From DATAEK01 sp036258055 (lineage in GTDB: Bacteria > Acidobacteriota > Vicinamibacteria > Vicinamibacterales > 2-12-FULL-66-21), in assembly GCA_036258055.1 (NCBI GenBank), contig DATAEK010000282.1, forward strand, positions 1 to 64,000: a stretch of 64,000 bases of DNA, in the 5' to 3' direction. The notes beneath the pieces are model-generated. The model saw only the letters and a program-made list of their open reading frames with translations. It was not told the DNA's origin and searched no databases. Positions 24,391 through 34,502 of this stretch are shown here, in pieces. The translations under genes were made by a program, and so were the position numbers. The stretch's first letter is position 1; each line of letters begins with the position of its first letter.

Positions 24391-26595
24391 GTGGACTTCA
24401 TCTGGCTCATCCCGCTCGTGCCCGCCGCGGGGGCCGCGCTGACCGGCCTCGTCGGCATCCGCTGGTTCAGCCGCGCGGCGGCGGCGGCAGTGGCGTGTGC
24501 GTCGATGGCCATTGCACTGGCGCTGTCGATCGCGGCGTTGGTGCAGCTGCTCCGGCTGCCGGCCGATGCCCGCGTTCACGACGTCGTGCTCGCGCCCTGG
24601 ATTCCGCCGATTCCGCTGGCAACCGCAACCGGCATCGGCTCGTTTGAGGTGCCCTGGGCGTTCCGCCTCGATCCGCTTTCCGCCGTGATGATCCTGGTCG
24701 TCACCGGCGTCGGCTTTCTGATCCACGTCTACGCGACCGCGTACATGCTCGACGAGCCGCGCGGCGCGTACGCGCGGTTCTTCTGCTACCTGAACCTCTT
24801 CTGCTTCTTCATGCTGATGCTCGTGCTCGGCGCGAACATCCCGGTCATGTTCGTCGGCTGGGAAGGGGTCGGGCTCTGCTCCTATTTGCTGATCGGGTTC
24901 TGGTACGAGAAGCAGAGCGCGTCGGATGCCGGCAAGAAGGCGTTCATCATGAACCGCATCGGCGACTGGGGCTTCGTCCTCGGAATGCTGATGGTCTTCT
25001 ACGTCTTCGGCACCCTCGATTTCCGGGCTGCGTCGCAGGCCGTGGCGTCGATGCCGGTCGAGACCGCGAGCTTCGGCGCGATTTCGATCATCTGCCTGCT
25101 CCTCTTCATCGGCGCGACCGGCAAGAGCGCGCAGATTCCGCTCTATGTCTGGCTGCCGGACGCGATGGAAGGACCGACGCCGGTCTCGGCGCTGATCCAC
25201 GCCGCCACCATGGTGACGGCCGGGGTGTACATGGTGGCCCGGACGTCGGCGCTCTTCGTTCACGCGCCGCTGGTCATGACCATCGTTGCCGTAGTTGGCG
25301 GCGTGACGGCGCTCGTCGCGGCAACGATTGGTCTGGTCCAGAACGACATCAAGCGCGTGCTCGCGTATTCGACGGTCTCGCAGCTCGGTTACATGTTCCT
25401 CGCGACGGGTGTCGGCGCGTTCGCGGCGGCGATCTTCCACCTCATGACGCACGCGTTCTTCAAGGCGCTGCTCTTTCTCGGGAGCGGATCGGTCATCCAC
25501 GCGATGGCGGGTGAGCAGAACATGCAGCGGATGGGCGGGCTCCGGACATACCTGCCGGTCACCTACCTGACGATGCTGGTGGGCACGCTGGCGATCGCCG
25601 GCATCCCGCCATTCGCCGGCTTCTTCAGCAAAGACGAAATCCTGTACCGGACGTTCCTCGGGAATCACGTCATGTGGTTCCTGGCCGTTGTGACAGCATT
25701 GCTGACCGCGTTCTACATGTACCGTCTGCTGTCGCTGACATTCCTGGGCCGCTATCGCGGACCGGCCTGGGCGGCGCATGCCTCGCCGGCGGCCGTGGTC
25801 GAAGCGGCGGTGCACGGTGTCGCGCATCCGGTTGACGCGCACGCGCACGGGCAGGCACAGCGCAAGGAGCACGAGGTCTCTCACGGTGCGGCCGACGCGG
25901 CGACGGCCGTGTGGCACGGGCCCCACGAGTCTCCGCGTGCGATGACGGTTCCGCTCGTTGCGCTCGCGATCGGTGCAGTGTTTGCCGGCTTTGTCGGCAT
26001 TCCCGCCGCGCTCGGCGGCGGGAACACCTTCGAACAGTTTCTCGAACCGAGCCTGCCAGGTCATACCTCGCAGCCAATTCCGGTGACCGTCACGCTCACG
26101 CGAGGCGCCGCCCTGGAGTCCGCGCAATCGCACGGCGTCGAGTGGACGCTGATGCTGTTGTCGGTCGGGGTTGCGGTGGCGGGCATCCTCGTCGCGCGTC
26201 ACTTCTATCTCGCGAACCCGGAGATTCCCGCGCGCCTCGCACGGGCGTGGCCCCGCGCGTATGCACTCCTGCTGAACAAGTACTACGTGGACGAGGCCTA
26301 CGACGCGACGGTGGTGCGGGGGACGATGTCCGGCAGCCGCGGCCTGTGGGCGTTCGATGGTGCGGTCGTCGACGGTGCGGTCAACGGATCCGGGTGGCTG
26401 ACGCGCATCGCCGCGTGGTGCTCCCACATGATCGACAAATACGGCGTGGATGGCCTCGTGAACCTGATCGGCTGGACGGCGAGCGAGGGCAGCCTGCTCC
26501 TCCGCCGCCTGCAAACAGGCCTCGTGCAGAACTACGCGCTGATGATGCTGGCCGGAGTGTTCCTGTTCCTGACGCTGGTCCTCCTGGCGCACTGA
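24391..26595 (+). CDS. nuoL: NADH-quinone oxidoreductase subunit L
   Basis: 734 residues from a GTG at 24391, which gives the proper MDFIWLIPLVP start. It has the Mrp-antiporter-type core (GWEGVGLCSYLLIGFWY, MEGPTPVSALIHAATMVTAGVY, HAFFKALLFLGSGSVIHAM, IPPFAGFFSKDEIL). A histidine-rich cytoplasmic loop at about residues 455-515 contains some ten histidines. A hydrophobic C-terminal segment follows, as expected for the long amphipathic helix. It is the distal ion-pumping subunit. The antisense 801-codon frame opposite is a composition artefact. Confidence 0.96.
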   Translation: MDFIWLIPLVPAAGAALTGLVGIRWFSRAAAAAVACASMAIALALSIAALVQLLRLPADARVHDVVLAPWIPPIPLATATGIGSFEVPWAFRLDPLSAVMILVVTGVGFLIHVYATAYMLDEPRGAYARFFCYLNLFCFFMLMLVLGANIPVMFVGWEGVGLCSYLLIGFWYEKQSASDAGKKAFIMNRIGDWGFVLGMLMVFYVFGTLDFRAASQAVASMPVETASFGAISIICLLLFIGATGKSAQIPLYVWLPDAMEGPTPVSALIHAATMVTAGVYMVARTSALFVHAPLVMTIVAVVGGVTALVAATIGLVQNDIKRVLAYSTVSQLGYMFLATGVGAFAAAIFHLMTHAFFKALLFLGSGSVIHAMAGEQNMQRMGGLRTYLPVTYLTMLVGTLAIAGIPPFAGFFSKDEILYRTFLGNHVMWFLAVVTALLTAFYMYRLLSLTFLGRYRGPAWAAHASPAAVVEAAVHGVAHPVDAHAHGQAQRKEHEVSHGAADAATAVWHGPHESPRAMTVPLVALAIGAVFAGFVGIPAALGGGNTFEQFLEPSLPGHTSQPIPVTVTLTRGAALESAQSHGVEWTLMLLSVGVAVAGILVARHFYLANPEIPARLARAWPRAYALLLNKYYVDEAYDATVVRGTMSGSRGLWAFDGAVVDGAVNGSGWLTRIAAWCSHMIDKYGVDGLVNLIGWTASEGSLLLRRLQTGLVQNYALMMLAGVFLFLTLVLLAH

Positions 26596-26617
26596 TGCGC
26601 CTGAAAGCAGCGACACG

Positions 26618-28242
26618 ATGACGTTCTTCCAGAGCCACCTTCTCTCCGTGATTCTCTTCACGCCGCTCGCGGGCGCCCTCCTGCTGCTGCTGGTGCCTGG
26701 CGCGCGGGAAAGGGAGATCCGGTGGATCGCGAACATCGTGGCGGGGCTCGGCTTCCTCGTGTCGGTGCCGCTCTGGTTCTACAACCCGCAGGGCGCCGCC
26801 TGGCAGTTCGTCGAAAAAGCCGAATGGATTCCGTCGATCGGCGCCAGCTACTACCTGGGCGTCGACGGGTTCAGCGTGCTCCTGATCCTGCTGACGACGC
26901 TCATGGGGTTTATCGCCGTGCTGTCGTCGTGGACGGCTATCACCGAGCGCGTCAAGGAGTACTACATCTGCCTGCTCGTCCTGCAGACCGGCATGCTCGG
27001 CGCGTTCATGGCGCTCGACTTCCTGCTGTTCTTCCTGTTCTGGGAAGTCATGCTGGTGCCGATGTATTTCGTGATCGGGATCTGGGGCGGTGGCCGTCGC
27101 CTCTACTCGGCGATCAAGTTCTTCCTCTACACGCTCCTCGGAAGCGTGGTGATGCTCCTCGGCATCCTCGCACTCTACTTCTACAACCACGACGTCACTG
27201 GGGTCTACACCTTTGACGTCACCGTCTACCAGCAGCTCACGGTGCCGATCGAGCGGCAGAAGTGGATCTTCCTCGCGTTCTTCCTCGGCTTTGCGATCAA
27301 GGTCCCGATGTTCCCATTCCACACCTGGCTGCCCGACGCGCACACGGATGCGCCGACTGCCGGTTCGGTGATCCTGGCCGCAGTTCTGCTGAAGATGGGG
27401 ACCTACGGATTCATCCGCTTCAGCCTGCCGATCCTGCCCGATGCCTCGCGCTACTTCGTGCCGATGATGGTGACGCTGTCGATTATCGGAATCGTGTACG
27501 GTGCGCTCGTGGCGCTGGCGCAGACCGACTGGAAGCGCCTGGTCGCGTACTCGAGCGTCAGCCACATGGCTATGGTGATCCTCGGCATGTTCGCGCTGAC
27601 CCCCGTTGGCATCACCGGCAGCATCGTCCAGCAGATCAACCACGGCATCTCGACCGGCGCGCTCTTCCTGATCGTCGGCATCGTCTACGAGCGGCGTCAC
27701 ACCCGCGAGATTGCCGACTACGGCGGTCTCTCCAAGATCATGCCGGTCTTCGCGGCGATATTCCTGGTGATGACGATGTCCTCGATTGGCCTGCCGGCGC
27801 TGAACGGGTTCATCGGCGAACTGCTCATCCTGCAGGGCGTCTACGTCGTCAACAAAGCGTGGGCCGGTGTGGCCGCGAGCGGCATCGTGCTCGGTGCGGC
27901 CTACATGCTCTGGCTGTATCAGCGGACGATGTTCGGGAAGGTCGAGAACCCGGCCAACATGTCGATGCGTGACTTGAGCGGCCGTGAAGTCGCGACGTTC
28001 CTTCCGCTCGTCGCGCTGGCGTTCTGGATCGGCCTGTACCCGGCGCCGTTCCTGCGCCGGCTCGAGACGTCCGTCGCGCGGGTCGTCACTCGGGTGAATT
28101 CGATCTACGGTCCTGCACTGGCCAACTGCCTGACGCCGGCCGCGCCCGCCCCGCCAGTGGCGGGCTTCGTCATCACGCCGCCCTGTGGTGACGGCTCAGG
28201 TCAGTCCCTTGCGCCGACGGCGAGCGCCGTCAAGGACCGCTG

Positions 28243-28243
<1 letters not shown>
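26618..28243 (+). CDS. nuoM: NADH-quinone oxidoreductase subunit M
   Basis: 541 residues with about fourteen transmembrane helices. Seen: YYLGVDGFSVLLILLTTLMG, FLLFFLFWEVMLVPMYFVIGIWGG with the conserved glutamate, FLGFAIKVPMFPFHTWLPDAHTDAPTAGSVILA with the essential lysine, and SSVSHMAMVILGMFA. It is an antiporter-like pump subunit. The C-terminus has a ~40-residue proline/alanine-rich tail beyond the usual end. The stop shares its last base with the nuoN ATG (TGATG). Confidence 0.97.
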
Positions 28244-29775
<1,532 letters not shown>

Positions 29776-29784
29776 ACTTCCGCC

Positions 29785-30015
29785 ATGGAACCCGAGAAGC
29801 CCCGCACCCCGATGCAGGAAACCGCGCGATCGCTCGGCGCGATCAGCAGCGTCGGGCTGTCGTTCGTGCTGGCGATCGTGCTCGGCGCCTGGTTCGGGTA
29901 TCTCCTCGACAAGTGGTTCGGCACGAGCCCGTTGTTCTTCTTCGTCTTTTTCGTGCTCGGGTTCGTGGCCGGCGCCGTCAACGTCTACCGAACCGCGAAC
30001 CGGTTCATCAAGTAG
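29785..30015 (+). CDS. atpZ: AtpZ/AtpI-family small membrane protein
   Basis: 76 residues with two transmembrane helices linked by a short DKWFGTSP loop. The GAWFGYLLDKWFG... GFVAGAVNVYRT pattern is that of the AtpZ/AtpI proteins encoded at the head of F-type ATP synthase operons. These assist c-ring assembly or Mg2+ supply. It starts 9 bp after nuoN. The 205-bp gap after it (30016-30220) contains a family-2 repeat. Confidence 0.85.
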   Translation: MEPEKPRTPMQETARSLGAISSVGLSFVLAIVLGAWFGYLLDKWFGTSPLFFFVFFVLGFVAGAVNVYRTANRFIK

Positions 30016-30077
30016 CGCCTGATGGGCATCGAAACGAGCATGCGGTACGCGTTTCCGCATGACGGGCAACCTCGCCT

Positions 30078-30160
30078 CGCTGTAGCGGAGGCGGGCGCGG
30101 GGCACGGGGTGCCCGCGAGCGACGGCAAGCCAGGGTCCCCGCGCGGACTTCGCGCGGTGG
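30078..30160. repeat. family-2 intergenic hairpin repeat, copy 2
   Basis: Related to 10858-10930 in inverse orientation. It shares GCGCGGGGC, then the exact 15-mer CCCGCGAGCGACGGC (30112-30126). A hairpin with different arms follows: CCGCGCG (30139-30145) and CGCGCGG (30151-30157) around GACTT. It lies between atpZ and atpI inside the presumed nuo-atp transcript. Confidence 0.6.
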
Positions 30161-30220
30161 GCTGGGATGGACGGGCCGGCGGGGCGAAGTCTCCCGGATC
30201 TCATTTGTCTGAGCACCGAC

Positions 30221-30610
30221 GTGGACGCTGATGCTCAGCTGCGAAGGCTGGAACGGACCGCGATCGTTGTGTGTCTGCTGATGACGGCAGCGGCCTTGAT
30301 CCTGGCGCGCGGCCGCCTCGGCCCGGCGCTCGGCGTGCTCGGCGGTGGCCTCCTGATCGGCGTGAGTTACTGGACGATCGGATCGAGTGTGACGGCGCTC
30401 GCGAAATCGTCGGGCCGCGGGTCCGCGGCGAGGCCGCGCATCGGGTGGATCGTCGTCAAAGTCACGGGCCGGTACGCTTTACTCACTCTTCTGGCGTACG
30501 TTATGATTGCGCGTTTGCGCCTGCACCCCGTGGGTTTGCTGGCGGGTGCGTCCTCGGTCGTGGCGGCGGCTTCCATCGAAGCTATCCGCCTCCTCTTGAA
30601 GAAAACCTGA
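30221..30610 (+). CDS. atpI: ATP synthase subunit I-like protein
   Basis: About 129 residues from a GTG at 30221; an ATG at 30167 in the same frame would add 18 residues from within the repeat-bearing gap. Four hydrophobic helices (near residues 12-28, 33-52, 75-100 and 102-123 of the shorter form) and the YWTIGSSVTALAK segment fit the ATP-synthase I family, which is poorly conserved in sequence. Position between atpZ and atpB supports the call. It probably aids assembly of the c ring. Confidence 0.7.
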   Translation: MDADAQLRRLERTAIVVCLLMTAAALILARGRLGPALGVLGGGLLIGVSYWTIGSSVTALAKSSGRGSAARPRIGWIVVKVTGRYALLTLLAYVMIARLRLHPVGLLAGASSVVAAASIEAIRLLLKKT

Positions 30611-30666
30611 CCGTTGCGGGTCGGCCCGGCCGACGGGGTGGAGTTGCGGGCCAAAGCAGAATCTGA

Positions 30667-31467
30667 ATGAAGGAACATCCGCTGCTCATCGTGGAGGCGG
30701 TGAACGCCGCGCTGGGGCCGCTCGTGCGAGCGGCGCTGACGCCCTTGGGCGTTCACCTGAATCCCGTTGAACCCATCCCGCCCTACATGGTGATGGTGAT
30801 GCTGATCGTGGTGTTCCTGACCGCGCTGTGCCTCTTCGTGCGCTCGCGCCTCAGCGTCGAGAACCCGGGGAAGCTCCAGATCGTCATCGAGGACGGTGTT
30901 CGCGCGATGGTCGGCATGCTGGAGCAGTGGATCGGCCCGAAGGGGCCGAAATATCTGCCGCTCGTCGGCACGCTGTTCGTCTTCATTCTCTTCTCGAACT
31001 ACCTCGGGCTCATCCCCGGGTTCATGGCGCCGACGAGCAGCCTCAACGTCACGCTCGGATGCGCGCTGACGATCTGGGTCTACTACCACTTCCAGGGGCT
31101 CAAAGAGCAAGGCATCGTCAACTACCTGAAACATTTCGCGCTGCCGCCGGGAGCCCCGGTGTGGATGGCGCCGCTGATGTTCGTCATCGAGATCATCAGC
31201 CACCTCTCGCGCGTCATGTCCCTGTCGCTCCGTCTCTTCGGCAACATCTTCGGCGAGGAGCTGGTCATCGCGATCCTCGCCGGGTTGATACCGTTCCTGA
31301 TTCCGTTGCCGATGATGTTCCTCGGCCTCATCACCGGGGGGCTGCAGGCGTACATCTTCGCGCTGCTGTCGATCATCTATCTGCAGGGCGCCGTGGCCGT
31401 CGAGCACGCCGAGGACGAGCACGGTCACGACGCGCCGCACGGCCATCAGGCCCCAGCGGCGGCCTGA
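30667..31467 (+). CDS. atpB: F-type ATP synthase subunit a
   Basis: 266 residues with five to six transmembrane helices. It carries the essential arginine in SLSLRLFGNIFGEE, which faces the rotor carboxylate, plus NYLGLIPGFMAPTSSLNVTL and GGLQAYIFALLSIIYLQGAV. It forms the two ion half-channels of Fo. The C-terminus has a histidine/acidic tail (HAEDEHGHDAPHGHQ), unusual but seen in related phyla. It precedes atpE by 74 bp. Confidence 0.95.
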   Translation: MKEHPLLIVEAVNAALGPLVRAALTPLGVHLNPVEPIPPYMVMVMLIVVFLTALCLFVRSRLSVENPGKLQIVIEDGVRAMVGMLEQWIGPKGPKYLPLVGTLFVFILFSNYLGLIPGFMAPTSSLNVTLGCALTIWVYYHFQGLKEQGIVNYLKHFALPPGAPVWMAPLMFVIEIISHLSRVMSLSLRLFGNIFGEELVIAILAGLIPFLIPLPMMFLGLITGGLQAYIFALLSIIYLQGAVAVEHAEDEHGHDAPHGHQAPAAA

Positions 31468-31541
31468 CCCGGGCGCCGAATCAACCGGTTTTCATGAACA
31501 CGTCGCACTCATCGAGTAGTCATTTTCAGGAGGCTTGGATC

Positions 31542-31895
31542 GTGAGCAAACGTTCTGTTCTGACATGCGCCCTCGTTCTCGCCGCGGGCGCTCTTGCGCC
31601 GGATGCCGTTCTGTACGCGCAGGAGCCGGCGGCGGCCGCAGCCGGCAACACCGAGGTGCTGCGGTGGTCCATCATCACCGCCGGCTTTGCGCTCGCGATT
31701 GCCGCCGGCCTCGGTGCGCTCGGTCAGGGAAAGGCCGTCAGCTCGGCGACCGAAGCGATCGCGCGGAATCCGGGCGCGACCGGAGACATCCGCGGCGCGC
31801 TGCTCCTGGGCCTCGTGCTCATCGAGTCGCTCGTCATCTACGTCCTGCTGATTTCGCTGCTCCTGTTCTTCTTCAATCCGTTCGTCGCGAAGTAG
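31542..31895 (+). CDS. atpE: F-type ATP synthase subunit c, with sodium-type ion-binding residues
   Basis: 117 residues from a GTG at 31542 with AGGAGG 8 nt upstream. The first ~27 residues look like a cleavable signal peptide (ends near VLYAQE). The two-helix hairpin has the polar loop ARNPGATGD and the rotor carboxylate Glu95. Gln62, Glu95, Ser96 and Tyr100 align with Gln32, Glu65, Ser66 and Tyr70 of the Ilyobacter tartaricus Na+ c ring, so a sodium-coupled rotor is predicted. No atpF, H, A, G, D or C follows. Confidence 0.92.
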   Translation: MSKRSVLTCALVLAAGALAPDAVLYAQEPAAAAAGNTEVLRWSIITAGFALAIAAGLGALGQGKAVSSATEAIARNPGATGDIRGALLLGLVLIESLVIYVLLISLLLFFFNPFVAK

Positions 31896-31914
31896 TCGCG
31901 AAGGGACGCGCGCG

Positions 31915-32910
31915 GTGACGCCGGGTACGGGGGAGATCAGCCACCGTGCCCGCCGTCCTTTCGCCGCGTTCACGCGCATCGACGCGCTGCTGCTCCTGAT
32001 GGCCGTCATCTGGGGCACGAACTACTCCATCGTCAAAGCCGCGTTTCGTGAGCTCGAACCGCAGGCGTTCAACGCCGCGAGGATGGTGCTCGCCTCGTCG
32101 GTGTTCCTCGCGGTCATCGGCGCGTTGAGAAACAGGCCGGCCCTCGCCGACCGCGGTGGATTCGCGTCATTCGCGAGCGTCCTCCATACGCCGGCGCTGC
32201 TCACGCGACGCGATTGGCTCGAACTGGTGTTCCTCGGCCTCGTCGGCCACTGCTGCTATCAGTACTGCTTCATCGGCGGACTGGCGCTCACGAGCGTCGC
32301 CAACAGCTCGTTGATGCTGGCGGCGACACCTGTCGTCATCGCGCTGCTCTCGGCTGCGCTCGGGCTGGATCGCATCAGCGGTCTGCACTGGATCGGCGTG
32401 GCGTTGTCGATGGCCGGTGTCTACTACGTGGTCGGTCGGGGACTCGCCGTCGGGTCAGACAGCATCGCCGGCGATCTGCTGATGGTCGGGGCGGTCATTT
32501 GCTGGGCAATTTACACGCTGGGCGCCAAGCGTCTCATGCTGCGGCATTCGCCCGTGGGCGTCACCGGTCTGTCCATGTCCATCGGCACCCTGCTCTACGT
32601 GGCCGCCGTGTGGCCGCATTTGCGCGACACCCCTTGGTTGACCGTGAGCGGCTGGACGTGGGCGGCGCTCGGGTATTCGGCGCTCTTCGCGCTCGGCGTG
32701 GCCTACACGATCTGGTATGCCGCCGTGCGTGAGATTGGCAGCGCGCGGACCGCCGTGTACTCGAACGTGATCCCGATCGTGGCGATGGTCACCGCAGTCG
32801 TGTTTCTGGATGAGCCGCTTGGCGGGCGCAAGCTGCTCGGCGCCGCGGCCGTCCTTGGTGGTGTCGCCCTCACCCGCATCAGCAGTTCCCGGCCGGTCAA
32901 CCCTGACTGA
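31915..32910 (+). CDS. EamA/DMT-superfamily transporter
   Basis: 331 residues from a GTG 20 bp after atpE. Ten hydrophobic helices form two EamA repeats. Seen: LLLLMAVIWGTNYSIVKAAFRELEPQAFNAARM in the first, and ICWAIYTLGAKRLMLRHSP and VYSNVIPIVAMVTAVVFLDEPLGGRKLLGAAAVLGGV in the second. Members export amino acids, nucleobases or other metabolites; the substrate is unknown. It may be at the end of the nuo-atp transcript by spacing, but the function is unrelated. Confidence 0.9.
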   Translation: MTPGTGEISHRARRPFAAFTRIDALLLLMAVIWGTNYSIVKAAFRELEPQAFNAARMVLASSVFLAVIGALRNRPALADRGGFASFASVLHTPALLTRRDWLELVFLGLVGHCCYQYCFIGGLALTSVANSSLMLAATPVVIALLSAALGLDRISGLHWIGVALSMAGVYYVVGRGLAVGSDSIAGDLLMVGAVICWAIYTLGAKRLMLRHSPVGVTGLSMSIGTLLYVAAVWPHLRDTPWLTVSGWTWAALGYSALFALGVAYTIWYAAVREIGSARTAVYSNVIPIVAMVTAVVFLDEPLGGRKLLGAAAVLGGVALTRISSSRPVNPD

Positions 32911-32935
32911 GCCGTCGGCTTCGCCGACGGATGTC

Positions 32936-32975
32936 ACATGGGCGATGGGCTATGGGCCATGGGCGACGGGCACAG
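32936..32975. repeat. ATGGGC micro-repeat
   Basis: Imperfect units of ATGGGCGATGGGCTATGGGCC follow the EamA gene. The composition is close to the micro-repeat in the nuoC-nuoD gap (21215-21255). No coding signal is seen. Confidence 0.55.
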
Positions 32976-32998
32976 ACTGTTGCTAGTGCAGCGCCCGC

Positions 32999-33150
32999 CT
33001 GCAACTAACCAGCGGCGCGACAGCCGTGAGCCGCAGCGAGCGCGAACGCGCGAGCTGCAGCGTCTGGGGGTGGGGCCCCAGACGCATTGAGATACGTAGC
33101 GAGCGCTAGGCAGGCCCTGGGGGTGGGGCCCCACGGCAAAGTGAGAATGC
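32999..33150. repeat. family-1 hairpin repeat, left inverted copy beside desaturase
   Basis: About 150 bp that is the near-exact reverse complement of 34230-34380. It contains the perfect hairpin GCGTCTGGGG (33060-33069) / CCCCAGACGC (33076-33085) around loop GTGGGG, and a degraded second module at 33115-33138. It ends 16 bp before the desaturase start. Confidence 0.85.
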
Positions 33151-33165
33151 TAAGATCAGATCACC

Positions 33166-34164
33166 GTGAAGGCCCATTACTACTCGCAGCACGCGGCCGG
33201 GCTCAGGGCTGAGCTGGGTGCGGCAGTCTCGCGCGAGCAGATGCGGCAGCTCCACCGCAAATCCCCAGCCCGTCACCTCGCCGTGGCGGCCCGTCAGTTT
33301 GCGATTCTCGGGGCGACGACGTGGGCGCTGGTGTACTTCACGAACCCCGCGATCTGGATTCCGCTGGCCTTCGTGCAGGGATTCACGGTGTTCAATTTCA
33401 CGGTGCTCCTGCACGAGGTCGTGCACCACACGGTTTTCGAACGGCGCCACGATCGGGCGGAGCGGCTGCTCGGGTTTCTCTATGCCGTTCCTAGTGGGAT
33501 CTCCGCCAGTCAGTTCACGCAGTGGCATCTCGATCATCACGCCGAACTCGGATCTGACGAGGACGATCCCAAGCGCCATCACCTGTCGCCGAAGGTGAAC
33601 AAGCGCTGGTACAAGCTGCTGTACTGTACGCCGGCGCTCTTCCCGATTTACTTCCGCGCCGCGCGGCGCGAGTCGTCGACGTACCCACTCGAGCTGCAGC
33701 GCACGATCGCGGCCGAGCGCAGGCTCTCGATCGCGTTCCACCTGACGGTCATTGCCGTCCTCTGGTACGCGTTCGGTTTCTATGCCGCCGCCCGCGCCAG
33801 CATCATCCCGGTCTTCTTCATCTTCCCCATCGCGTTCACGCTGAATCGTCTCGGCCAGCATTACGACATCGATCCCTCGGACCCCGCGCAGTGGGGCACG
33901 CTCATGCGTGGCCACTGGTTCTGGGACTTCGTGTTCCTGAACTCCAACTACCACCTCGAGCATCACTACTTCCCGGGGGTGCCGTTCTATCGCCTCCCCG
34001 AGCTGCAGCGCGCGCTCGTGCCGTTCTATACGCGCAAGCGGATGCGGTGGCAGTCGTACGGTCGCCTCGTCTACGGCTGGTTGGTGGAGAACCGGGCACC
34101 GCACACGGACTGGAGCCGTCCGGATTCCGCGGAGACCCCTAACGCCGCGGCGCAGACGCACTAA
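33166..34164 (+). CDS. membrane fatty acid desaturase-type di-iron enzyme
   Basis: 332 residues from a GTG. It carries the three histidine boxes of membrane desaturases/hydroxylases: HEVVHH (about 84), HLDHH (about 122) and NYHLEHH (about 261), the last followed by YFPGVPFYRLPELQ. There are four hydrophobic helices. The boxes bind two iron atoms for O2-dependent desaturation or hydroxylation of a lipid or carotenoid; the closest type seems to be the FA_desaturase family (fatty acid or beta-carotene ring enzymes). It is flanked on both sides by inverted ~150-bp repeats, which suggests it could have moved as a cassette. Confidence 0.88.
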   Translation: MKAHYYSQHAAGLRAELGAAVSREQMRQLHRKSPARHLAVAARQFAILGATTWALVYFTNPAIWIPLAFVQGFTVFNFTVLLHEVVHHTVFERRHDRAERLLGFLYAVPSGISASQFTQWHLDHHAELGSDEDDPKRHHLSPKVNKRWYKLLYCTPALFPIYFRAARRESSTYPLELQRTIAAERRLSIAFHLTVIAVLWYAFGFYAAARASIIPVFFIFPIAFTLNRLGQHYDIDPSDPAQWGTLMRGHWFWDFVFLNSNYHLEHHYFPGVPFYRLPELQRALVPFYTRKRMRWQSYGRLVYGWLVENRAPHTDWSRPDSAETPNAAAQTH

Positions 34165-34229
34165 CCCTAGTCCTCGGTTTACTCTGAGCGTGTTCGTGGC
34201 CCTGGCGTGATGTGGGCGCTCCGCCTGCA

Positions 34230-34380
34230 TTTCTCAGTTTGCCGCGGGGCCCCACCCCCGCGGCCTGCCAGCGCTCGCTTCGTATCTCAATGCGTCAGGG
34301 GCCCCACCCCCTGACGCTGCAGCTCGCGCGTTCGCGCTCGCTGCGGCTCACGGCTGTCGCGCCGCTGGTTAGTTGCTCTG
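34230..34380. repeat. family-1 hairpin repeat, right inverted copy beside desaturase
   Basis: It contains two perfect hairpins: GCCGCGGGG (34241-34249) / CCCCGCGGC (34256-34264), and GCGTCAGGGG (34292-34301) / CCCCTGACGC (34308-34317), each with loop CCCCAC. It ends in GCCGCTGGTTAGTTGC, which is also the end of the inverted copy at 32999-33150. The rest of the 338-bp gap (34165-34502) holds a CGGACAGC micro-repeat near 34440-34470 and no gene. Confidence 0.85.
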
Positions 34381-34502
34381 AGGGGTGCCTGTACTCCCAT
34401 TCGGCTGGACACATCCGTGGCGTCCGGCTTCATAGGAGCCGGACAGCGGGCAGCCGACAGCGGACAGCGTCTCGCTCATTCCACGGCATAATCGGTCCGA
34501 AC

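Noticed and set aside
24331..26736. 801-codon open frame on the minus strand opposite nuoL
   Set aside because: It is antisense to a clearly conserved gene, rich in Arg/His/Glu/Asp without any domain, and is explained by high GC at third positions of nuoL.
32999..34380. Insertion sequence bounded by inverted repeats
   Set aside because: The only gene inside is a desaturase; no transposase, and no target-site duplication could be recognised.
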